Below the pieces are notes generated by a model. It was not told where the DNA came from. It saw only the letters and a program-made list of their open reading frames with translations, and made no database searches. The position numbers and the translations under genes are program-made. From Ruminiclostridium sp. (lineage in GTDB: Bacteria > Bacillota_A > Clostridia > Oscillospirales > Ruminococcaceae): a stretch of 9,725 nt of DNA. Each line of letters starts with the position of its first letter. Positions within the stretch are counted from its first letter, which is position 1. The DNA lies in the NCBI GenBank assembly GCA_017550775.1, contig JAFZOA010000241.1:1-9725 (forward strand), in the 5' to 3' direction. Positions 1 through 6,615 of this stretch are shown here, piece after piece.

Positions 1-1
1 A

Positions 2-1174
2 AGACCGGGACCCGTGCTTATTGACGTTCCCATGGATGTTCAGCTCATGGAAACGGAGTTTCTGAACCCGGACAAGGTGGAAATACGCTCCTACAAGCCG
101 ACCACCGAGGGCAACAAGCTCCAGATAAAGCGCGTTGCGGACGCTCTCGCAAAGGCACAGCGTCCGGTGTTATGCGCGGGCGGCGGGGTGTTTTCCGCAA
201 ACGCGAAGGATGAGCTCGCACAGCTCGTTCACAGGTGCGATATCCCCGTCATCAACACGATGATGGGCATAACCAACATTGACATGACCGATAAGCTGTG
301 CTTCGGGATGCTGGGAACGTACGGCGTCAAAGCCGCAAATCACGCAGTCGGGAAGTGCGACCTGCTTATTCTGCTCGGTGCGAGAATGGGCGACAGAGCC
401 GTTGTGGCGCTGGAAAACAACGAGAATATGTCGGTTATCCACATCGACATAGATCCCGCCGAGATAGGCAAGAATGTTGACGTGAACACTCCCGTGGTAG
501 GGGATATACGCAGGATACTGTGTCAGCTCCTTGAGATCGTCCCCGAAATGAAGCATACCGAGTGGGTAAACGAGCTTGACAGTATACGCACTGAGGACAT
601 GAAAAGACCGCTTCCTGCTGAGAAGCCGGGTTCTGTATGTCCGAAAGCTTTTATCCGCGAGCTGAATAAACATATCCCGAAGAATTCGATCGTGGTATCA
701 GATGTCGGCAGCAACCAGATCTGGACTGCAAATAACATCATTCTCACCGAGGGACGGTTCATGACCGCCGGCGGAATGGGGACTATGGGGTATTCTCTCC
801 CGGCGGCTATCGGCGCAAAAAAGGCGCTTCCGGAGCGCACGGTAATAGCTATGTGCGGTGACGGAAGCTTTCAGATGGAGTTCATGGAGCTTGCTACCGC
901 CGTTCAGCACGGTATAAACGTGAAGATCGTCGTATTCGTGAATTCCAGCCTCGGAATGGTGAGAGAGCTCCAATACAGAGAATATGAACGTGAGACAGCG
1001 GTAGATCTCGCCGGAAGTCCGCAGTTCGACAAAATAGCCGAGGCATACGGTATAAACGCCGAGAACATCACGGATATATCTCAGGCGGAGTCGGCGGTGA
1101 AGAATATGCTCGCGTCCGAGAAGCCGTACCTGCTGCAGGTATTTGTTGACAGAGAGGAAAGGTCGATAATATGA
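2..1174 (+). CDS. ilvB: Acetolactate synthase large subunit, 5'-truncated by window edge
   Basis: This is the ThDP-dependent catalytic subunit that condenses two pyruvates to acetolactate (or pyruvate with 2-oxobutyrate) at the start of valine, leucine and isoleucine synthesis. The frame is open from base 2, and the first residues (RPGPVLIDVP) are the conserved GRPGPV-x-iDvP segment found well inside these enzymes. The GTG at 14 is therefore internal and the real start lies upstream. About 390 residues of an expected 550-570 are present: the central FAD/Rossmann-like domain (with LCAGGG and LLILLGARMGDR) and the C-terminal ThDP domain. The ThDP/Mg motif is visible as GDGSF (codons 857-871) followed by the VVFVN segment. 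The stop TGA overlaps the ilvN start as ATGA, which indicates translational coupling of the two subunits. Identification is firm; only the 5' end is missing. Confidence 0.96.
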   Translation, partial: RPGPVLIDVPMDVQLMETEFLNPDKVEIRSYKPTTEGNKLQIKRVADALAKAQRPVLCAGGGVFSANAKDELAQLVHRCDIPVINTMMGITNIDMTDKLCFGMLGTYGVKAANHAVGKCDLLILLGARMGDRAVVALENNENMSVIHIDIDPAEIGKNVDVNTPVVGDIRRILCQLLEIVPEMKHTEWVNELDSIRTEDMKRPLPAEKPGSVCPKAFIRELNKHIPKNSIVVSDVGSNQIWTANNIILTEGRFMTAGGMGTMGYSLPAAIGAKKALPERTVIAMCGDGSFQMEFMELATAVQHGINVKIVVFVNSSLGMVRELQYREYERETAVDLAGSPQFDKIAEAYGINAENITDISQAESAVKNMLASEKPYLLQVFVDREERSII

Positions 1175-1662
1175 AGCATACCATTTCTGTCCTTGTGGAG
1201 AACCATGCCGGCGTGCTCGCGAGAGTGGCGGGTCTGTTCGCACGCAGAGCATATAATATAGACAGTCTTGCTGTGGGCGTGACCGCGGACGAGAACATAT
1301 CGCGCATTACGATAGTCGCCGACGGTGACGACTACACCCTCGAACAGATATTGAAGCAGCTCAACAAGCTTATCGACGTTATCAAGGTACGTGCGGTCAA
1401 CGAGAGCGAGCTGCTTACCCGTGAGCTTGTGCTTGTTAAGGTGAACTGCACCCCGGCACAGCGCGCTGAACTCATATCCATAGCCAAGATCACCGAGGCG
1501 AAAATCTCGGATATCTCGGTCAACACCATAACACTTGAGCTGTCGGACTACAGCAACAAGATAAGAACGTTTGAGGAGCTTCTCCGACCGTACGGTATAA
1601 AGGAGATCGTCCGGACGGGAATCGTAGCTATACAGCGCGGAAGCGCTTCACTGACATTATAA
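1171..1662 (+). CDS. ilvN: Acetolactate synthase small (regulatory) subunit
   Basis: This is the regulatory subunit of acetolactate synthase, 163 residues, the usual length for IlvN/IlvH. Residues about 3-75 form an ACT domain: ISVLVENHAGVLARVAGLF is the standard opening, followed by RRAYNIDSLAVG. In the family this domain binds valine for feedback inhibition and also stimulates the large subunit. The C-terminal half (about 80-160, with LVKVNC and IREIVRTG-like GIKEIVRTGIVAI) matches the second conserved domain. The ATG overlaps the ilvB stop by four bases and has GAGGAAAGG just upstream inside ilvB, so subunits are probably made in a coupled fashion. ilvC follows after 21 bases. In Firmicutes the name ilvH is also used for this gene. 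Confidence 0.96.
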   Translation: MKHTISVLVENHAGVLARVAGLFARRAYNIDSLAVGVTADENISRITIVADGDDYTLEQILKQLNKLIDVIKVRAVNESELLTRELVLVKVNCTPAQRAELISIAKITEAKISDISVNTITLELSDYSNKIRTFEELLRPYGIKEIVRTGIVAIQRGSASLTL

Positions 1663-1683
1663 AAAGCAAAGGAAGTAACAGAA

Positions 1684-2685
1684 ATGGCAAAACTGTATCA
1701 CGAATCGGACTGTAATCTCTCGGTGCTTGACGGCAAGACAGTGGCTGTTATCGGCTACGGAAGCCAGGGTCACGCTCACTCTCTCAACTTAAAGGACAGC
1801 GGTGTAAATGTCATCATCGGACTTTACGAGGGAAGCAAGTCCTGGAATAAAGCGGAAGAAGCGGGTTTTGAAGTGTACACCGCTTTTGAAGCGGCACAGA
1901 AAGCCGATATCATCATGATCCTTATCAATGATGAGAAGCAGGCTGCGCTTTACGAGGAGAGCATCAAACCCAACCTCACAGCGGGCAAGGTCCTTATGTT
2001 CGCGCACGGTTTCAATATCCACTTCGGACAGATAATCCCGCCGGCTGATATTGACGTTATCATGATTGCACCCAAGGGTCCCGGACATACCGTTCGTTCG
2101 GAATACACTATCGGCAGGGGCGTTCCCTGTCTTATCGCGGTACATCAGGACGTTTCCGGACGTGCTACCGATATCGGTCTCGCTTACGCTGCGGGTATCG
2201 GAGGAGCAAGAGCCGGCGTTCTCGAAACGACCTTCAAAATGGAGACCGAGACAGATCTGTTCGGTGAGCAGTGCGTGCTCTGCGGCGGCGTTACGGCTCT
2301 GATGAAGGCGGGCTTTGAGACGCTTGTTGAAGCGGGCTATGATCCGCAGAACGCTTATTTTGAGTGCATACACGAGATGAAGCTCATTGTTGACCTTATC
2401 TACAAGGGCGGCTTTAAGATGATGAGGAACTCCATTTCCGACACAGCCGAGTTCGGCGACTATGAGATTGGCAAGCGCCTCATCACCGACGAGACCAGAA
2501 AGGAAATGAAGAAGGTTCTCTCCGAGATACAGGACGGTACATTCGCGCGCAACTGGATCATGGAGAACAAAACGGGTCGCTCGCACTTCAACGCGTGCAG
2601 ACGTATCGAGGGCGAACATCAGCTTGAACAGGTCGGCGCCGAGATACGCAAGCTCTATTCATGGAATGAGGAAGAAGACAAGTAA
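1684..2685 (+). CDS. ilvC: Ketol-acid reductoisomerase (NADP+), class I
   Basis: This enzyme isomerises and reduces acetolactate and acetohydroxybutyrate to the dihydroxy acids, the second common step of branched-chain amino acid synthesis. It has 333 residues, typical of the short class I form. The nucleotide-binding motif GYGSQGHAH is at residues 24-32, the conserved histidine of the FAHGFNIHF segment is H108, and the Mg-binding acidic pair of the TDLFGEQ motif is D191 and E195. [11 protein letters not shown] and the C-terminal helical region with [13 protein letters not shown] are also characteristic. The start ATG is preceded by AAAGGAAG with 8 bases of spacing. It is the last gene of the ilvB-ilvN-ilvC cluster, since a strong terminator follows the stop directly. 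Confidence 0.97.
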   Translation: MAKLYHESDCNLSVLDGKTVAVIGYGSQGHAHSLNLKDSGVNVIIGLYEGSKSWNKAEEAGFEVYTAFEAAQKADIIMILINDEKQAALYEESIKPNLTAGKVLMFAHGFNIHFGQIIPPADIDVIMIAPKGPGHTVRSEYTIGRGVPCLIAVHQDVSGRATDIGLAYAAGIGGARAGVLETTFKMETETDLFGEQCVLCGGVTALMKAGFETLVEAGYDPQNAYFECIHEMKLIVDLIYKGGFKMMRNSISDTAEFGDYEIGKRLITDETRKEMKKVLSEIQDGTFARNWIMENKTGRSHFNACRRIEGEHQLEQVGAEIRKLYSWNEEEDK

Positions 2686-2690
2686 TGTCA

Positions 2691-2726
2691 GGGCGGCGGG
2701 CAGAGTTTGTCCGCCGCCTGTTTTTT
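2691..2726 (+). terminator. Intrinsic terminator of the ilv operon
   Basis: GGCGGCGGGC (2692-2701) pairs with GTCCGCCGCC (2709-2718) over ten base pairs, including one G-U, around a seven-base loop. The sequence then reads TG followed by six T residues (2721-2726). It begins five bases after the ilvC stop codon. The structure and U-tract are those of a rho-independent terminator. It lies inside the longest possible reading frame of the downstream comF-like gene, which argues against that gene starting at 2685. Confidence 0.85.
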
Positions 2727-2774
2727 AACGATATGAGTGTTGACAGAAGAAAACTGCACGGAGCCTACAGGTAC

Positions 2775-3428
2775 ATGATAAGCTGGCTGTATCCTAACGT
2801 ATGCCCGTGCTGCGATAAGTGCATAGACTACAACGCGGATTTCTGTGAAGATTGCCGCAGTAACATAACGCTCTTTGACGGCGGGGTCAGCGTACCGGAT
2901 ACCGACGGATTTACGGCATACTGTAAGTACGACCATAACATCGACAACGCGATACTGAAGTTCAAGCGCGACCCGAACGGGAACTGCTACTATGCGTTCG
3001 CCTGCGGTATAGCCGATGCGGTCAAAAAGGCGGAGTTTGCCGGCGACATCGATCTGATCGTTCCGATACCGATAACACGCCGGAAAATGAAGTCGAGAGG
3101 GTACAATCAGACCGAGCTGATTGCGCGAGAGCTGCGGTTCATGCTGAATGTTCCGTACGGTAACGCGCTTGTGAAGGTGAGAGACTCCGCCGACCAGAAA
3201 AGCCTGTATGGACGGGACAGAGCCGCGAATGTAAAGGGTGTGTTTGCCGTGTCACCTGAGTTTCCCGATATCAGAGGACGGAAGCTTCTGCTGATAGACG
3301 ACGTATGCACCACCGGAAGCACGCTTTCCGAGGCGGCGGGTGTGCTCAAAGAAGGCGGCGCGGAGAAAGTGTATGCCGCCGCGTTCGCAAAGACTGTAAT
3401 GAAAGACAGGGAAGGGAACGGAGATTGA
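2775..3428 (+). CDS. comF: ComF family protein (phosphoribosyltransferase-like)
   Basis: From this start the protein has 217 residues, normal for ComF-type proteins. The N-terminus opens with ISWLYPNVCPCCDKC (cysteines 10, 12, 13, 16) and continues to FCEDC (24, 27), the zinc-ribbon region seen before the transferase domain in this family. The phosphoribosyltransferase loop is LIDDVCTTGST at residues 173-183, and the PIPITRRKMKSRGYNQTELIARE segment is also typical. ComF is needed for DNA uptake in competent Bacillus; related proteins are found in many non-competent bacteria, so the role here is uncertain. The frame is open back to an ATG at 2685 (overlapping the ilvC stop as TAATG) and has another ATG at 2733. 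I prefer 2775 because the ilv terminator occupies 2691-2726, the family normally begins just before the LYPxxC motif, and GGAG lies 11 bases upstream. The 3' end is firm, the start is not. Confidence 0.85.
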   Translation: MISWLYPNVCPCCDKCIDYNADFCEDCRSNITLFDGGVSVPDTDGFTAYCKYDHNIDNAILKFKRDPNGNCYYAFACGIADAVKKAEFAGDIDLIVPIPITRRKMKSRGYNQTELIARELRFMLNVPYGNALVKVRDSADQKSLYGRDRAANVKGVFAVSPEFPDIRGRKLLLIDDVCTTGSTLSEAAGVLKEGGAEKVYAAAFAKTVMKDREGNGD

Positions 3429-3495
3429 ATGCACCGGTGATAAGATATGAGCATTTGCGAATGAGATCGCAAAAAATTTGAAAAGCTTTTTGTTG

Positions 3496-3534
3496 ACACC
3501 TCGCCCCGACTATCCTGGGTGAGGTGTTTGTTTT
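3496..3534 (+). terminator. Intrinsic terminator after comF
   Basis: ACACCTCGCCC (3496-3506) pairs with GGGTGAGGTGT (3517-3527) over eleven base pairs including one G-U, with a ten-base loop, followed by TTGTTTT. It separates comF from the metY transcription unit. The 67 bases between the comF stop and this stem hold only a weaker seven-base-pair hairpin (TTTGCGA/TCGCAAA, 3454-3473) that has no U-tract. Confidence 0.85.
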
Positions 3535-3581
3535 ATCATGAAAATGATACCGTAAAAATTATTTCAAAAAATATTACAAAA

Positions 3582-3598
3582 CCTATTGACAAAATAGG
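3582..3598. promoter_or_regulatory. Inverted repeat over the metY -35 box, possible operator
   Basis: CCTATT (3582-3587) and AATAGG (3593-3598) form a perfect six-base inverted repeat separated by five bases, with the -35 hexamer at its centre. A further pair, TAGGAT (3595-3600) and ATCCTA (3621-3626), flanks the -10 box. A symmetric site covering the -35 box is where a dimeric repressor would bind. An Rrf2/CymR-type cysteine regulator would fit a sulfur gene, but that is a guess from context and the site is not matched here to any known consensus. Confidence 0.35.
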
Positions 3599-3614
3599 AT
3601 TTGTGTGCTATAAT
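3586..3614 (+). promoter_or_regulatory. Sigma-A type promoter of the metY unit
   Basis: A consensus -35 box TTGACA (3586-3591) and a consensus -10 box TATAAT (3609-3614) are separated by exactly 17 bases. Transcription would be expected to begin near 3621, giving a leader of roughly 185 bases before metY. The stretch upstream (3535-3585) is AT-rich and contains a small hairpin, TATCAT-GAAA-ATGATA (3534-3549), with no assigned role. Confidence 0.88.
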
Positions 3615-3651
3615 GCATATATCCTACAAAACAGATATACATGGAGGCAAT

Positions 3652-3723
3652 ATGCAGAACACCTTTGAAAAGCTTGTAAGAGCAAACTTCCGGTTCGGGC
3701 GAATGTACCGATGTTGCTGTTGA
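3652..3723 (+). CDS. Cysteine-rich leader peptide (Cys-Cys-Cys-stop) upstream of metY
   Basis: This is a 23-codon ORF in the 5' leader of metY. It begins with ATG preceded by GGAGG at 3643-3647 (spacing four bases) and ends FRFGRMYRCCC followed directly by TGA. The three cysteine codons are TGT TGC TGT at 3712-3720. The peptide has no other cysteine and no hydrophobic segment, so it does not look secreted. A run of the regulated amino acid's codons at the end of a short leader is the hallmark of ribosome-stalling attenuation, and poly-cysteine leader ORFs controlling sulfur genes are known in mycobacteria. The inferred role is cis-acting sensing of charged cysteinyl-tRNA to control metY. No transcription terminator lies between this ORF and metY, so control would act on translation. 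Confidence is good that the ORF is translated, moderate for the mechanism. Confidence 0.75.
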   Translation: MQNTFEKLVRANFRFGRMYRCCC

Positions 3724-3800
3724 ATCTGAAAACAAAACAAATTCGCGAACAATACAACAACAAAACACTATCGGCACAACGCCGCACAACGAAAGGAAGT
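3686..3800 (+). promoter_or_regulatory. Possible long hairpin sequestering the metY ribosome binding site
   Basis: ACTTCC (3686-3691) inside the leader ORF is complementary to GGAAGT (3795-3800), the metY Shine-Dalgarno sequence. Continuing inward, TTCG (3694-3697) pairs with CGAA (3790-3793), GGCG (3698-3701) with CGCC (3780-3783), CCGAT (3708-3712) with ATCGG (3770-3774), and TGTTG near the cysteine codons (3718-3722) with CAACA in the CA-rich loop (3755-3762). All these pairings are nested, so they can form one interrupted hairpin. A ribosome halted at the cysteine codons would cover the inner strands and free the metY site. A competing local stem, CGGC/GCCG (3772-3784), is also possible. 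The pairing was found by eye and its stability has not been computed. Confidence 0.5.
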
Positions 3801-3807
3801 AACCATT

Positions 3808-5091
3808 ATGGCAAACTATAAATTTGAAACATTACAGCTTCATGTAGGTCAGGAACAGCCCGATCCCGCTTCGGACGCAAGAGCAGTCCCGATCTATGCA
3901 ACAACATCTTATGTATTCAAGAACTCCGCTCACGCCGCAGCACGCTTCGGTCTTGCAGACGCAGGCAACATCTACGGAAGACTTACCAATTCCACACAGG
4001 ACGTGCTCGAAAAGCGCATTGCCGCTCTCGAAGGCGGTGTAGCCGCACTCGCGCTCGCGTCCGGTGCCGCTGCGATCACCTACACGATACAGGCTCTCGC
4101 TACCGCAGGCGAGCACATAGTAGCTCAGAAGACTATATATGGCGGTTCTTACAACCTTCTTGCTCACACGCTACCGCTCTACGGCATCAAGACCACGTTC
4201 GTGAACGCGCATGACCTTGCAGAGATCGAGAACGCGATACAGCCGAACACCAAGGCGATATACCTCGAAACACTCGGCAATCCGAACAGTGATATCCCCG
4301 ATATCGACGCTGTAGCCGAGATAGCGCATAAGCACGGTCTCCCGCTCGTAATAGACAACACCTTCGGTACACCCTACCTTATCCGCCCGATAGAGCACGG
4401 CGCAGACATAGTTGTTCACTCCGCTACCAAGTTCATAGGCGGTCACGGAACCACTCTCGGCGGTCTCATAGTAGACTCCGGCAAGTTCGACTGGAAGGCA
4501 AGCGGGAAGTACGCTCCTATCGCGGCTCCGAACCCGAGCTACCACGGGATATCCTTTGCGGACGCTGTAGGCGCAGCCGCATTCGTTACATACATCAGAG
4601 CAATCCTCCTTCGTGACGAGGGAGCAACGATATCTCCGTTTGCGGCATTCCTGCTCCTCCAGGGCGTTGAGACTCTGTCGCTGCGTCTCGAGCGCCATGC
4701 CGAGAACACCAAAAGGGTAGTTGAATACCTTTCCAAGCACCCGCTCGTTGCAAAGGTAAATCACCCGTCGCTCCCCGATCATCCCGACCACGCGCTGTAT
4801 CAGAAGTACTTTCCGAATGGAGGCGCAAGCATCTTCACCTTTGATATCAAGGGCGGTCAGGAAGAAGCGCATAAGTTTATCGACAATCTTGAGATCTTCT
4901 CGCTGCTCGCAAACGTTGCAGATGTGAAGTCGCTGGTTATCCACCCCGCGACTACAACACACAGCCAGCTTACAGACGAGGAGCTTGCAGATCAGGGTAT
5001 CACACGCAGCACTATCCGCCTTTCTATCGGTACAGAGCATATCGACGATATAATTGCCGATCTCGAAAAGGGTTTTGCTGCTATCAAGTAA
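3808..5091 (+). CDS. metY: O-acetylhomoserine sulfhydrylase (homocysteine synthase)
   Basis: This cytoplasmic PLP enzyme of the Cys/Met metabolism family joins O-acetylhomoserine with sulfide to give homocysteine and acetate. The protein has 427 residues, the usual length for MetY and longer than MetB/MetC-type members (about 380-400). It opens with FETLQLHVGQEQPDPASDAR, the standard MetY beginning; YATTSYVF and YGRLTNSTQDVLEKRIAALEGG follow, and the PLP-binding lysine is K208 in the motif HSATKFIGGHGT. The C-terminal NVADVKSLVIHPATTTHSQL and IRLSIGTEHIDDIIADL segments are also typical. The start has AAAGGAAG 7 bases upstream. The gene stands alone between its own promoter and terminator, and appears to be controlled by a cysteine leader peptide and possibly an operator. 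Some family members also accept O-acetylserine, so a contribution to cysteine synthesis cannot be excluded. Confidence 0.95.
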   Translation: MANYKFETLQLHVGQEQPDPASDARAVPIYATTSYVFKNSAHAAARFGLADAGNIYGRLTNSTQDVLEKRIAALEGGVAALALASGAAAITYTIQALATAGEHIVAQKTIYGGSYNLLAHTLPLYGIKTTFVNAHDLAEIENAIQPNTKAIYLETLGNPNSDIPDIDAVAEIAHKHGLPLVIDNTFGTPYLIRPIEHGADIVVHSATKFIGGHGTTLGGLIVDSGKFDWKASGKYAPIAAPNPSYHGISFADAVGAAAFVTYIRAILLRDEGATISPFAAFLLLQGVETLSLRLERHAENTKRVVEYLSKHPLVAKVNHPSLPDHPDHALYQKYFPNGGASIFTFDIKGGQEEAHKFIDNLEIFSLLANVADVKSLVIHPATTTHSQLTDEELADQGITRSTIRLSIGTEHIDDIIADLEKGFAAIK

Positions 5092-5135
5092 TGTCAGAAG
5101 ATCCATTGAACTCCGTTTATTGCCATTGTTTTTTT

Positions 5136-5170
5136 ACCGTTCCCGGGCTTATACCGGGAGCGGTTTTTTT
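5136..5170 (+). terminator. Intrinsic terminator after metY
   Basis: ACCGTTCCCGG (5136-5146) pairs with CCGGGAGCGGT (5154-5164) over eleven base pairs with one G-U and a seven-base loop, followed by a run of seven T (5164-5170). It lies 44 bases after the metY stop. Between it and the next promoter (5171-5277) I see no gene or clear structure. Confidence 0.92.
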
Positions 5171-5277
5171 GCTTGATTTAAACATATTGTTCAGAACCAG
5201 CAGAGAATGACTTTGATGCTTCATAAACAGATTTATCGGGAGAAAACCTGTTCACGGGATTTTTGTTGTTTTATGTA

Positions 5278-5306
5278 TTGCAAAAGTCCGATAAGTGTGG
5301 TATAAT
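5278..5306 (+). promoter_or_regulatory. Sigma-A type promoter for the RING-protein operon
   Basis: TTGCAA (5278-5283, four of six matches to consensus) and a perfect TATAAT (5301-5306) are separated by 17 bases. It lies 48 bases before the start of the RING protein gene. As no terminator is evident further downstream within the window, it could serve all four following genes. Confidence 0.7.
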
Positions 5307-5353
5307 AAACATAATAATGTTCTACGATAAGATAGTTTTGAAAGGGACATGAG

Positions 5354-6577
5354 ATGGACAAAAAAGATAGATGTGTGATCTGCGGCGATCTGTTTACGGA
5401 CGAGGACATAAGGATATACTGTCCGGACTGCGGCATGCCGATGCATAAGGATTGCTTCGAGATGAAGGGAGAATGCCCCAACAGCCGGAACCATTACCGT
5501 TACGCGGCGCGCATGACCGCGGAGACCGGTTCGCCGGTTCGCACAGACCGCCATTTCGAGGACGGGAACGGCTGTGAGATCTGCGGCAAGCCTTTCGGTG
5601 CGGACGACGAGAAAGTTTACTGTCCGGACTGCGGAGCCGCTATGCACAGAGTCTGCTATAACATGACGCATAAATGTCCGTATGCGGATGAGCACTCTCC
5701 GAGACCTTTCGCCCGTTCTCCTCAGACTCCCGTATCTCAGGAGCCGGTGTGCGACAAGTGCGGCGAAAAGCTCGATAACGGAGATGAAAAGGTATATTGC
5801 CCGATCTGCGGCACGCCCGTACACCGCAAGTGCTGGGACGCGGATCCGGTATGCCCGAACGAGGACAAGCACGCCATGGGTTACGACTGGGAAGCGGAGC
5901 ATACCCCGAAGAAATCGGATATGAAGGAGAATATAAAGGACATACCGCTGAACCAGATAGCGTTCGACAACTTCTCCGAAATGATATCGAGCCACCCGAT
6001 ACGCTCACCGGAAAGCGGAGAGGAAATGACCGTAAGGGGAGTAAAGCAGGAGGAGCTGGTTCACTTTCTCGGTGAGAACAACATCAGTACACCGAGGTTT
6101 TTTGCACTGTTTCTGAATATGGCGAACCAGGGAAAAGTGGTCTCTCTCAATATCTCAGCATGGTTTTTTATGCCGTTCTACCACTTTTACCGGAGAATGA
6201 CAGGACCCGCAATTATTCTCACTCTTATGACGTTCGTGCTTACGGCACCCTCGCTTATCCGACAGATCATCTACTTCGGGAGCGGTGACGCAGGAGACCT
6301 GCCTCTGTTCAATCTTGCGAACATCACCTCATATATCCTGATAATACTGCGCATTTTGCTGCTGCTGTTCAACGACTACATCTATATGCGCTGGTCGGTT
6401 AGCAAGATATTGTCGCTTCGGGAGCGTTATAAGGACGCTTCTACGGACGAATACTACGCCGCGCTCGAACACAGTGGAAATCCACGCATGATGTATGTTC
6501 TCGGAGGAATAAGTCTGCTGTTCCTGTTGGTATATATTCTCAACCTGTTCATGAATCTGACGGGAATGATATCATAA
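5354..6577 (+). CDS. Membrane-anchored protein with three prokaryotic RING-finger modules and a DUF2628-like membrane domain
   Basis: The 407-residue protein has three tandem zinc modules with one pattern: C-x2-C-x12-C-x2-C-x4-H-x2-C-x6-C-x5-H. They begin at C7, C74 and C133, and all eight ligand positions are kept in each copy. This matches the Prok-RING type of RING-like finger, although no ubiquitin system is implied. Acidic and Pro-rich linkers join the copies. A soluble stretch (about 180-260) leads into a membrane domain opening with NISAWFFMPFYHFYRRM, which resembles DUF2628 proteins, and about three membrane segments follow (roughly 285-303, 322-345 and 382-402). The zinc modules therefore probably face the cytoplasm. 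AAAGGG sits 7 bases before the ATG. The next gene follows after 38 bases. Function is unknown; protein binding by the zinc modules is the likeliest role. The domain assignment is from motif recognition only. Confidence 0.85.
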   Translation: MDKKDRCVICGDLFTDEDIRIYCPDCGMPMHKDCFEMKGECPNSRNHYRYAARMTAETGSPVRTDRHFEDGNGCEICGKPFGADDEKVYCPDCGAAMHRVCYNMTHKCPYADEHSPRPFARSPQTPVSQEPVCDKCGEKLDNGDEKVYCPICGTPVHRKCWDADPVCPNEDKHAMGYDWEAEHTPKKSDMKENIKDIPLNQIAFDNFSEMISSHPIRSPESGEEMTVRGVKQEELVHFLGENNISTPRFFALFLNMANQGKVVSLNISAWFFMPFYHFYRRMTGPAIILTLMTFVLTAPSLIRQIIYFGSGDAGDLPLFNLANITSYILIILRILLLLFNDYIYMRWSVSKILSLRERYKDASTDEYYAALEHSGNPRMMYVLGGISLLFLLVYILNLFMNLTGMIS

Positions 6578-6602
6578 TACGTCTGTTACTATTGACCGAA
6601 AA

Positions 6603-6609
6603 GAGGTGA
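6603..6609 (+). promoter_or_regulatory. Strong ribosome binding site pointing to a CTG start
   Basis: GAGGTGA is an exact match to the 3' part of the Shine-Dalgarno consensus. It is six bases before CTG at 6616, an ideal position, and far from the first in-frame ATG at 6724. Its last three bases are the in-frame TGA that closes the reading frame upstream, so any start in this frame must lie after it. Confidence 0.7.
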
Positions 6610-6615
6610 AGTCCG

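Noticed and set aside
2740..2768. TTGACA at 2740-2745 as a comF promoter
   Set aside because: No acceptable -10 box is found 16-18 bases downstream, and transcription from it would begin at about the preferred comF start codon.
3454..3473. Hairpin TTTGCGA/TCGCAAA after comF as a terminator
   Set aside because: It is only seven base pairs, AT-rich at the base, and lacks a U-tract. The stronger terminator at 3496-3534 accounts for termination.
3641..3679. Alternative short ORF from ATG 3641
   Set aside because: It has no ribosome binding site of its own, overlaps the GGAGG that serves ATG 3652, and ends after 12 codons with no notable content.
3620..3807. SAM riboswitch or T-box in the metY leader
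   Set aside because: The leader is too A/C-rich and lacks the conserved core elements, such as the T-box TGG-containing bulge with its terminator/antiterminator pair or a multi-helix SAM-I core. The leader ORF explains the stretch better.
4171..5106. Long minus-strand open frame (311 codons) opposite metY
   Set aside because: It lies almost wholly antisense to a firmly identified gene, has no recognisable motif and an improbable composition rich in Arg, Cys and Val. It is a shadow of codon bias in metY. The same applies to the long minus frames at 1789-2619 and 5252-5995.
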